Of a stretch of DNA of 64,000 nt, positions 55,103 to 62,084 are shown one piece after another. Below the pieces are notes generated by a model that saw only the letters and a program-made list of their open reading frames with translations, was not told the DNA's origin and ran no database searches. Position numbers and translations under genes: made by a program. This DNA comes from CAUPWF01 sp964369425 (lineage in GTDB: Bacteria; Bacillota; Clostridia; Lachnospirales; Lachnospiraceae). Positions within the stretch are counted from its first letter, which is position 1. Each line of letters starts with the position of its first letter. The stretch is taken from assembly GCA_964369425.1 (NCBI GenBank), contig CAYJGW010000002.1, forward strand, positions 55,261-119,260, written 5' to 3'.

Positions 55103-55182
55103 TTCCTACGTTGGCATTATCCAAATCAGGTTTAAGGGTCTAAGTTCTCAACTTACTCTCAGCCTGTTCACAAGCTCCCCTA
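55103..55182 (-). ncRNA. complete TPP riboswitch upstream of thiW
   Basis: The minus strand shows GGGGAGCTTG, CAGGCTGAGAG, TAGACCC, AACCTGATTTGG, ATAATGCCAACG and TAGGAA in order, the full THI element. It should reduce transcription of thiW-thiM-thiE when TPP is high. Confidence 0.95.
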
Positions 55183-55203
55183 CAATATTTTAAATTCATG
55201 AAA

Positions 55204-55232
55204 AGGCTATCATAGAAAATAAAGAAAGTCAA
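55204..55232 (-). promoter_or_regulatory. possible promoter of the thi operon
   Basis: TTGACT (55227-55232) has a good -35 match, but at 17 bp the -10 is only TAGCCT. It stands back-to-back with the tRNA promoter, whose -35 starts at 55242. Confidence 0.35.
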
Positions 55233-55241
55233 TAGAAAATA

Positions 55242-55270
55242 TTGACAATGGATAGTTGTTCGTGTATATT
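55242..55270 (+). promoter_or_regulatory. strong promoter of tRNA-Thr
   Basis: TTGACA (55242-55247) and TATATT (55265-55270) spaced 17 bp, 37 bp before the tRNA. Confidence 0.8.
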
Positions 55271-55307
55271 ACTATTGTTGTCTGTAAAGATGAAAGAGAC
55301 AAGTTTT

Positions 55308-55380
55308 GCTGCTGTGGCACAGTCGGTAGCGCGTCGCCTTGGTAAGGCGGAGGCCGCGGGTTCAAATCCCGTCAGTAGCT
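55308..55380 (+). tRNA. tRNA-Thr (anticodon GGT)
   Basis: The cloverleaf is complete: acceptor GCTGCTG/CAGTAGC, D arm GCAC-loop-GCGC, anticodon stem TCGCC/GGCGG with loop TTGGTAA (anticodon GGT, reading ACC/ACT), variable AGGCC, T arm GCGGG-TTCAAAT-CCCGT, discriminator T at 55380. No CCA is encoded. One D-stem pair (A12-C23) is mismatched. It has its own promoter and is followed by a terminator. Confidence 0.95.
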
Positions 55381-55408
55381 TTTTGAGACCAATAAAACTG
55401 AAGTGGTT

Positions 55409-55450
55409 AGTTGCTTTTTGCAAGGTACCTTGTGAAAAGCAACTTTTTTT
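55409..55450 (+). terminator. terminator after tRNA-Thr
   Basis: AGTTGCTTTT-TG-CAAGG pairs with CCTTG-TG-AAAAGCAACT around a short loop, then TTTTTT. A long interrupted hairpin. Confidence 0.85.
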
Positions 55451-55469
55451 ATACGAATGGGAGATTGAG

Positions 55470-56087
55470 ATGAAAGAGAAGCAAGTAAGAATAATTATGG
55501 CAGTATTAGGAGTAATTATAGGAGGCGTAAGTGTTGGGTTTTTTAAAGCTGCTCAATTTGGTATAGATCCTTTCCAATGTTTTATGGCTGGAATGGATAG
55601 TCAATTTGATATTGGTTTTGGTAACTTATATGCAATTGTAAATGTTGTGATGTTGGTTTTTATGTTTCTGTTTTCGAAGAAATATATAGGAGTGGCGACA
55701 GTGATTAATGTATTCTTGCTTGGATATGTGGTGGAAGTTTCAGAACACACAATCTATGCGGTGTTTGGAGAAGTGGGGGTAGCCACTCGAGTTGTGTATT
55801 TGTTGATAGGTGTTATTGTACTATGCTTTGCAACAGCAGTGTATTTCAGTGCGGACATGGGGGTGTCAACATATGATGCAATCTCGTTGATTCTTTCGGA
55901 TAGAGGCGTTGCTAAATTTAAGTACTGTAGGATTGGAACAGATACAATCTGTGTAATAATTGGTCTTGTATTTGGCGTGTCAATAGGTATAGGAACGGTA
56001 ATAACAGCTTTTTTTATGGGACCACTCATTTCGATTTTTCGTAATAAATTTACTGATCCATGGGTTGAAAGTAGCAAAGAGAAGTAA
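55470..56087 (+). CDS. YczE/YyaS/YitT-family membrane protein
   Basis: A 205-residue protein with about five to six hydrophobic segments. The first is MAVLGVIIGGVSVGFFKAAQFGIDPF, and the repeat-like FSADMGVSTYDAISLIL lies near 130; the paired GIDPFQ and GVSTYD half-motifs are typical of the YczE-like family. In B. subtilis YczE is needed for lipopeptide production, but the general role is unknown. The open frame runs back through the tRNA gene, so the true start is the ATG at 55470 behind GGGAG. No separate promoter is visible after the tRNA terminator. Confidence 0.85.
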   Translation: MKEKQVRIIMAVLGVIIGGVSVGFFKAAQFGIDPFQCFMAGMDSQFDIGFGNLYAIVNVVMLVFMFLFSKKYIGVATVINVFLLGYVVEVSEHTIYAVFGEVGVATRVVYLLIGVIVLCFATAVYFSADMGVSTYDAISLILSDRGVAKFKYCRIGTDTICVIIGLVFGVSIGIGTVITAFFMGPLISIFRNKFTDPWVESSKEK

Positions 56088-56113
56088 AGGGTAGTTAAGT
56101 GAGGAAAAAAATG

Positions 56114-56142
56114 TTTTCAGATTTCGTTTTTTACGTTATAAT
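56114..56142 (+). promoter_or_regulatory. possible promoter of the GGDEF-EAL gene
   Basis: TTTTCA (56114-56119) and a perfect TATAAT (56137-56142), 17 bp apart. Confidence 0.5.
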
Positions 56143-56189
56143 TACAGTAAGAGAATGCTTTGAGATAAAGAGAGAGGTTTGAAGCAAAG

Positions 56190-58868
56190 ATGAAAATAAA
56201 AAAATTCAATTTGGATAAATGCCTAATGGCGGTTTCGATTTTAGTAATAATTGTGTTCGTTGCAGCGATATCTAGGTACGATGTGATTGTTAGTGAAGAA
56301 ATACATAATGTGACATTAAGTGAAGTGGAAGAAGTCAGTGAACAGATTCAGATGCATTTAGAAGAAGCTATTGAAGAAAGCGCAGATGACTTGTTGCTAC
56401 TTGCAGAGTTTGCCGTCAATGAGCAGATTACAGAAAAAGGGGCGAGTGATTTTTTGAAAAGCCAATCCCAGATTGATGAATTTGAGAATGTATATTATAT
56501 AAATCTTGATGGTATCGGAACAGATGTGGACGGAATGAAAGTGGATTTTAACGGGAATAGCACATTTGAAAGTGCGCTTCAGTCAGAGTTGAAGATAGAA
56601 GCGCCATATATTTCGGCTGAGAATGGGAAGAATATCATTGCATTGGCAGTACCTATGATAGAAGAAGGGGAGCTTATTGCAGTTCTTTTTGCCGAGAGTT
56701 TACTAGATGATACGTATGAAGATATTGTGGAGATTGTTGAGGGAAGTGGATATGCATTTCTCGTAGATGAAAATCAGAATATGGTGTTTAACACTTCGAA
56801 TCCATTTGAGGAATTTGCCGAAGAAGAAAACGACAGTGTAGATTTTTATAATAGTTCGATGATGACTGAAATTAAAGCGGATTTTCGTGAAGGTAAAGCA
56901 GGGGAAGTTTATTATCAAATGGAGGGAGTGCATCAGATTGTGGTGTACGCTCCAGTAGAATCTACAAGCTGGGGACTGGTTGTTGACATGAATAGCGATG
57001 CTGTCAACGATGGACTGAGTGATGCAGTAGGTATGATTATTACAGTTAGTATGGTAGTGGTATTTCTATTAATCATTTTTGCTATTTATGCAGGATATTC
57101 GAAGATTTCTTCGTTGAAATCTATTGAAAAAAGTGCATATTATGATCCGCTGACGAAGCTACCTAATTTGGCAAAGATAAAAAAAGATATGAAAAGCGTG
57201 TTGAAAAGAAATACTACGAATCGATATTCGGTGGTTAAAATTGATGTTGAGAATTTCAAAGCAATTAATGAGATGTTTGGATTTGAAATTGGGAATCGTG
57301 TTTTGCAGGCGTTTAAGACTATCAGAGAGACAGTGGATGAACCTACTTTGATGATTGCAAGGGTAGGAATAGATGAATTCTTGCTATTTTCGGGAAATGG
57401 GTTCTTAGATGATATGGAAGAGAGAACGAATATCTACGAGGCACATTATAAAGAATTAATTCCTGAATTAGGAGAATATCATATTTCTTTTAAGTATGGT
57501 CGTTATCACATTGCAAAAGGCGAAATGAATGTAGATGATATTGTGACAAAAGTTAATATGGCACATAGAATTGCAAAAGACAAGAAGGGCTTGATTATAT
57601 ATGATTATGATGACTCTTATAAACGAGATGTACTAGAGGCGGCAGAGATTACCAGCAAGATGAAGACTGCTCTTGAGAACAAGGAATTTAAAGTTTATCT
57701 TCAACCTAAATTTAGTGTGATTGATGGTGGGATTGTAGGAGCAGAGGCGTTAGTTCGCTGGATAGAGCCAAACGGAGATATAGTGTATCCGAATCGATTT
57801 ATACCTTTGTTTGAGAAAAATGGATTTATAGTGGAATTAGATCGATATATGTTAGAAGCTACTTGTGTGGTGATAAAGCAGTGGATTGATAGCGGATTTG
57901 GTCATCTGTCAGTTTCAGTCAACTGCTCTCGGCTAAACCTTAATAGCCCTAACTTTGTAACTATCATTTCAGAAATAGTGGACAGATATCAGATTCCCCA
58001 TCAATACATAGAGATAGAATTAACGGAGTCTACAATCATAGAAAATGAAGAGGTTCTAGAAAAACTCTTTAGAGATTTACATACTTCAGGATTTAAAGTG
58101 TCTATTGATGACTTTGGATCAGGGTATTCCTCGTTAGGGTTATTGAAGAACTTAAAAGTGGACACTTTAAAACTAGACAGAAGCTTCTTTGTAGATAACA
58201 AAGATATCGTAAGAGGTGATTTGGTAGTAGATGGAATCATAAAATTAGCTCAAAGTCTGAATATGTATGTTGTTGCAGAAGGAATTGAAGAGGAATCACA
58301 GATAAGGTTCTTAAAGCAGATAGGGTGCGATGCGATACAAGGGTATTATTTTGAAAAGCCGATGGCAGTTGTAGAATTTGAAGAAAAATATAAAGGGAAA
58401 TTACCATCTAGTTTACAACTTCCTAAAAAAGCAGAGAGTAATAACTTAAAGCCAGGAACAAGAGAAAATCAAAGATTTGAGATGGTGCTAAATATCCTGA
58501 ATGCAATAAAGATACCGGTTACAGTTTTTAACCATAGCTTTACTGCTCTGAAGTGTAATCTGATGGCTCTTGAGTTATTCGAAATCGATGATTTTAAGCA
58601 GTGGGAAAAAGAATTTTTCAACCTGTCACCAGTTTTACAACCAAGTGGAAAAGAGTCGCATACCTTGATTTTAGAACATATACAGACAGTGAAGGATATA
58701 GGAAGTACAAAATTTACATGGGTGCATAGAAGTATGAATGGTGAGGAGTTTCCTTGTGAAATAACCATTGATAAATTACATTTCCTAGATGATAATGGCG
58801 AAGAGCTGTATGTCGGAGTGATAAAAGACTTACGAAATCAGTCAATCGACTATGATAGCCAAGAATGA
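56190..58868 (+). CDS. cyclic-di-GMP phosphodiesterase with degenerate GGDEF, EAL and PAS domains
   Basis: The 892-residue protein has a membrane helix (about 12-27), a Cache-like extracellular domain to about 280, a second helix (280-305), then a GGDEF domain (about 315-475), an EAL domain (about 485-740) and a C-terminal PAS-like region (about 765-885). The GGDEF motif is RVGIDEF, so cyclase activity is probably lost. The EAL domain keeps GAEALVRW, SVNCSRLNL, EIELTEST, IDDFGSGYSSL, LKLDR and AEGIEEESQ, the metal and catalytic residues, so it should hydrolyse c-di-GMP. It precedes a surface protein gene by 57 nt, possibly as one operon controlling surface traits. Confidence 0.92.
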   Translation: MKIKKFNLDKCLMAVSILVIIVFVAAISRYDVIVSEEIHNVTLSEVEEVSEQIQMHLEEAIEESADDLLLLAEFAVNEQITEKGASDFLKSQSQIDEFENVYYINLDGIGTDVDGMKVDFNGNSTFESALQSELKIEAPYISAENGKNIIALAVPMIEEGELIAVLFAESLLDDTYEDIVEIVEGSGYAFLVDENQNMVFNTSNPFEEFAEEENDSVDFYNSSMMTEIKADFREGKAGEVYYQMEGVHQIVVYAPVESTSWGLVVDMNSDAVNDGLSDAVGMIITVSMVVVFLLIIFAIYAGYSKISSLKSIEKSAYYDPLTKLPNLAKIKKDMKSVLKRNTTNRYSVVKIDVENFKAINEMFGFEIGNRVLQAFKTIRETVDEPTLMIARVGIDEFLLFSGNGFLDDMEERTNIYEAHYKELIPELGEYHISFKYGRYHIAKGEMNVDDIVTKVNMAHRIAKDKKGLIIYDYDDSYKRDVLEAAEITSKMKTALENKEFKVYLQPKFSVIDGGIVGAEALVRWIEPNGDIVYPNRFIPLFEKNGFIVELDRYMLEATCVVIKQWIDSGFGHLSVSVNCSRLNLNSPNFVTIISEIVDRYQIPHQYIEIELTESTIIENEEVLEKLFRDLHTSGFKVSIDDFGSGYSSLGLLKNLKVDTLKLDRSFFVDNKDIVRGDLVVDGIIKLAQSLNMYVVAEGIEEESQIRFLKQIGCDAIQGYYFEKPMAVVEFEEKYKGKLPSSLQLPKKAESNNLKPGTRENQRFEMVLNILNAIKIPVTVFNHSFTALKCNLMALELFEIDDFKQWEKEFFNLSPVLQPSGKESHTLILEHIQTVKDIGSTKFTWVHRSMNGEEFPCEITIDKLHFLDDNGEELYVGVIKDLRNQSIDYDSQE

Positions 58869-58925
58869 AATAGCTAAAGACTAATAATAGAACTAGAAAA
58901 GCAAAGAAATGAAGGACTACAAAAG

Positions 58926-60926
58926 ATGAAGAAAAGTAATAAGAAAAAAATAGTGGCATGGGTGGTGTTCTCGCTCATGCTACAGCTTCTTGCAATACCA
59001 GGTTTATTTATGGTGAAAGTAGAAGCAAGTGAAACATCAGAAGTTATAGATTTTTATATTGCAACAGAGACAGCTACACAATATTTCTTAGTAGGAGATG
59101 AAGCAGAGCCTTTTTTACCAGATACAATGAAAGCGGTTGTAAAGACAGAAGTGGATGATTCTGATGAACTTACAGAGCACGAATATAGCTATATAGATGT
59201 TCCCATTGTATGGAAGAGTAAAGATAATAGAGTGTTTACAACAGCATATGAGAGTTATGGGTATCCATATACGTACATTCCGAGTATAGATCCAACATGG
59301 AGTGGTCATAGAGAATATAGAATTGATGAAAATGCAAAAAATATTTTAGAAACAAAAGAAATTGATTGTTATGTAGTACCATTTGTAGATTCAAATACAA
59401 TGTTTGAAATTAGTTGGCAGAGTACATTGCCGAGTGGACATAGCATTGTTGTGGATGCTAGTGATAACAAAACCAGTGTGATCTATGAAGGTGATACGAA
59501 GATAGGAACAGTTCAAATAGATAAAATATCAGCAAGCTTTCGAGAAATTATAGTTGTAACAACAATACCAGAAGCTGGGTATCGATATAAAGAAGGGTCT
59601 ATAAAAGCAAATGAAACAAATTCTACAAATAGCTCAGTGGTATCTCGTACAGGGAGAAATTCATTTTATTTTGTGATGGGAGCATCACCGATTAAAGTGA
59701 TTGCAGACTTTGAGAAGATACCAAGCAATGATACAGCAGCAAGAACGTTATATGTGGAATATGTTAAAAATATAGGGTCAGATCAAAATAGTTATGAAGA
59801 TGCATTTGTAGAATTTTCTGTTGGAACAGAAATTTCCATTGATAACAACGGGGGAATAGGAACTTACTTAGATGGAGGTATCGTAACATCTGTTCCAGAT
59901 GATGAAGTAGAAATGTTTTTTGACTTAGAAATTAATAACCCAAAGCGAGAAGGTTACTTATTTAATGGGTATATATTCGAAGCAGACAGTAAAACATTTA
60001 TTGCACAGTGGATTGTCAAGACACCCGATGAGCCGGTGACGCCAGAGACACCAGGGGGAACGGTAACACCGGAGACACCAGAAGGAACATTGACACCAGA
60101 GACACCAGGAGGAACATTAACCCCAGAGACGCCAGGAGGAACATTAACTCCAGAGACTTCGGGAGGAACATTAACCCCAGAGACGTCTGGAGGAACGTTA
60201 ACACCAGAGACGTCTGGAGGAACGCTGACACCAGAGACGTCTGGAGGAACGTTGACACCAGAGACGTCGGAAGGAACGTTAACACCAGAGGCATCAGAAG
60301 GAACATTGACGCCAGAGACGTCGGTGGGAACGAAAGTACCAGAAGTAATAATTGAAGCAATACGACCAGGAGAAGTTCCTAAAAGCGTAAAAGTAGATGG
60401 AGATCAATTAGATAAGAGTGAATATTCAATAGATGAAAATCAAAACATCTCGATTCATGCAGAGTACATCGAAAACTTGAGTGATGGTGAACATACGGTT
60501 ACAGTCTCATATGATGATGCAGTTTATGAAGCGGTGATGCTAGTGGATGAAGGTGTGCCTCTTTCGATGTCTGAATTTATTAAAGTAGCTGGAACTTGGA
60601 GTTTATTTGATTTGATTATGACAATTGTATCTATTGCCGTAGCAGTAGGGTATCTAATTATACGACCGAAAGAAACAATAGACGAATATGAAAAAGAAGA
60701 ACCGGAAGAAAAGCAGAGAAAAAGATTCTTTATCAGTATTATTTTGATCGTGACGGCTTGTCTAAACATTGCACTATTGCTGTTGACTCAAAATTTCGCA
60801 CAACCGATGACGGTATTTGACATGTATAGTGTAGCATTTACAATTATAGCAGCAGTTCAGGTTGCATTGATACTTTTAGTGATAAGAAAGAGGCAGATTG
60901 ACAAAGAAGAAACTTATACTGCATAA
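58926..60926 (+). CDS. repeat-containing surface protein with C-terminal membrane helices
   Basis: The 666-residue protein has a signal segment (VAWVVFSLMLQLLAIPGLFM) and an outside region ending in an InlB B-repeat-like piece (NPKREGYLFNGYIFE...FIAQW, near 335-365). Then come eleven nine-residue repeats of the type TPETSGGTL (residues 372-470), a short beta domain, and three membrane helices near 555-575, 600-620 and 630-655. The tail is cytosolic. There is no LPXTG motif; the helices anchor it. A 2-domain adhesin or wall-spanning protein is plausible. It stands behind a c-di-GMP phosphodiesterase gene. I do not recognise a named family. Confidence 0.8.
   Translation: MKKSNKKKIVAWVVFSLMLQLLAIPGLFMVKVEASETSEVIDFYIATETATQYFLVGDEAEPFLPDTMKAVVKTEVDDSDELTEHEYSYIDVPIVWKSKDNRVFTTAYESYGYPYTYIPSIDPTWSGHREYRIDENAKNILETKEIDCYVVPFVDSNTMFEISWQSTLPSGHSIVVDASDNKTSVIYEGDTKIGTVQIDKISASFREIIVVTTIPEAGYRYKEGSIKANETNSTNSSVVSRTGRNSFYFVMGASPIKVIADFEKIPSNDTAARTLYVEYVKNIGSDQNSYEDAFVEFSVGTEISIDNNGGIGTYLDGGIVTSVPDDEVEMFFDLEINNPKREGYLFNGYIFEADSKTFIAQWIVKTPDEPVTPETPGGTVTPETPEGTLTPETPGGTLTPETPGGTLTPETSGGTLTPETSGGTLTPETSGGTLTPETSGGTLTPETSEGTLTPEASEGTLTPETSVGTKVPEVIIEAIRPGEVPKSVKVDGDQLDKSEYSIDENQNISIHAEYIENLSDGEHTVTVSYDDAVYEAVMLVDEGVPLSMSEFIKVAGTWSLFDLIMTIVSIAVAVGYLIIRPKETIDEYEKEEPEEKQRKRFFISIILIVTACLNIALLLLTQNFAQPMTVFDMYSVAFTIIAAVQVALILLVIRKRQIDKEETYTA
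60039..60335 (+). repeat. eleven tandem 27-bp repeats in the surface protein gene
   Basis: Each unit encodes TPET(P/S)(G/E)GT(L/V) or a close variant, starting ACG/ACA CCA GAG ACG. Later units use TCT/TCG at position 5 and early ones CCA. The array is in frame, so copy changes would alter the length of the stalk without breaking the gene. Confidence 0.9.
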
Positions 60927-60932
60927 AAAATA

Positions 60933-60985
60933 ATAGCCTAGGAAAATTGATGTGTATACCACATGAAAATTCCTAGGCTATATTA
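60933..60985. terminator. bidirectional terminator between the surface protein and DHH genes
   Basis: ATAGCCTAGGAA (60933-60944) is perfectly inverted at 60970-60981, with an inner TGTG/CACA pairing. On the minus strand it is followed by TATTATTTTTTATG; on the plus strand by a weaker T-rich stretch. Confidence 0.75.
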
Positions 60986-60996
60986 TTAATGTATTT

Positions 60997-61908
60997 TTAA
61001 CCTTGCGATAATTCGCTTAATAGGGATGTGATTTGTTCATCCATTGAGTCATTAGTAAATTGACAAGTCCCAACTGCTTTGTGACCACCACCGCCATACT
61101 TGAGAAGTAAGCTTCCGACATCGATAGTCGCAGTACGATTTAGCACAGAATATCCAACAGCACAGCTACATCCTTCCCCTCCACGTCCACTGACAATCCA
61201 TGCAGATATATTTTGTTCAGGATATAAGCTGTAAATCAGGAAACGATTTCCCGTATAAATAGGATCAACTCCTCGTAGATCACTGATAATTACATCGCCT
61301 TCAACACGAGTATATTTTTGAACCATTTCAATAAATTTTTCATTTTGTTCCCAGTAGATGGCGACTCTTTCCTTGATGTCAGATAGTTCCATAATCTCAT
61401 CAATCGACATAGTGATGCAACAATCAATTAATTTTTCCATCAAAGCGTAGTTTGGAATAGTGAATTCACGCCAACGACCAAGACCAGTTCTTGGATCCAT
61501 TAAAAATCCTAACAATACCCATCCAGTCGGGTTTTGAATTTCATCAATCGTTAAATTAGCAGAATCTACTTTGTCAACAGCCTCCATCATAGGTTCTAAG
61601 TTCGGGAATTTTTTTGCACCACCATAATATTCATAAATGATTCTAGCACAAGATGGAGCAAGACGACTTTCCCCTTCGTACTTCCCTTCTAATTCGTTTC
61701 TTTCATGTTCGCTTGAGTGGTGATCAAACCATAATCCACATCCTGGAACATAAGGTACATTTGCTAGGCAATCATCAGGTCCTATTTCAATCAAACCATC
61801 TTGTAAATCCTTTGGATGGACAAATTTCCAGTGGTCAATGATTCCAGCTTCTTTTAGTAAAGCTCCACATGCGAGCCCGTCAAAATCTGAGCGAGTAATT
61901 AATCTCAT
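60997..61908 (-). CDS. DHH-family phosphoesterase
   Basis: A 303-residue DHH phosphoesterase. The N-terminal motif RSDFDGLACG and the DHH motif in WFDHHSSEHE (near 80) supply metal ligands. The C-terminal DHHA1-like part has GGRGGEGCSCAVG and GGGGHKAVGTCQF. The family includes nanoRNases, c-di-AMP/pApA phosphodiesterases and exopolyphosphatases; no membrane or GGDEF domain is present, so it is not GdpP. The start at 61908 follows AAGGAGGA; a longer reading from 61974 lacks this. It converges on the surface protein gene. Confidence 0.85.
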   Translation of the reverse strand: MRLITRSDFDGLACGALLKEAGIIDHWKFVHPKDLQDGLIEIGPDDCLANVPYVPGCGLWFDHHSSEHERNELEGKYEGESRLAPSCARIIYEYYGGAKKFPNLEPMMEAVDKVDSANLTIDEIQNPTGWVLLGFLMDPRTGLGRWREFTIPNYALMEKLIDCCITMSIDEIMELSDIKERVAIYWEQNEKFIEMVQKYTRVEGDVIISDLRGVDPIYTGNRFLIYSLYPEQNISAWIVSGRGGEGCSCAVGYSVLNRTATIDVGSLLLKYGGGGHKAVGTCQFTNDSMDEQITSLLSELSQG

Positions 61909-62018
61909 AAAAAAAGTTCCTCCTTTTGTAACTGCTATTGTTATATTTGTGAACCATATTAATTCTAAGGTCATTGTATCAAATCGCTATTATTATAGCA
62001 AGAAAAAAGCACAAAAGA

Positions 62019-62047
62019 TTGCGAGATAATACAATTTATGATAGAAT
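62019..62047 (+). promoter_or_regulatory. predicted promoter of glnS
   Basis: TTGCGA (62019-62024) and TAGAAT (62042-62047) spaced 17 bp. Transcription from here begins after 62050, which rules out starts further upstream. Confidence 0.6.
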
Positions 62048-62084
62048 CATGGATAAACGATTATTTAGGAGGAAGCATTACTGT

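Noticed and set aside
55229..55423. Minus-strand reading frame across the tRNA
   Set aside because: It is the antisense of tRNA-Thr, a well-known artefact giving sequences like GFEPAASALPRR.
60039..60335. CRISPR-like periodic repeats
   Set aside because: The units are contiguous with no spacers and code in frame for a peptide repeat.
60016..60360. Minus-strand frame of 114 codons rich in leucine
   Set aside because: It is the mirror of the 27-bp repeat array coding on the plus strand.
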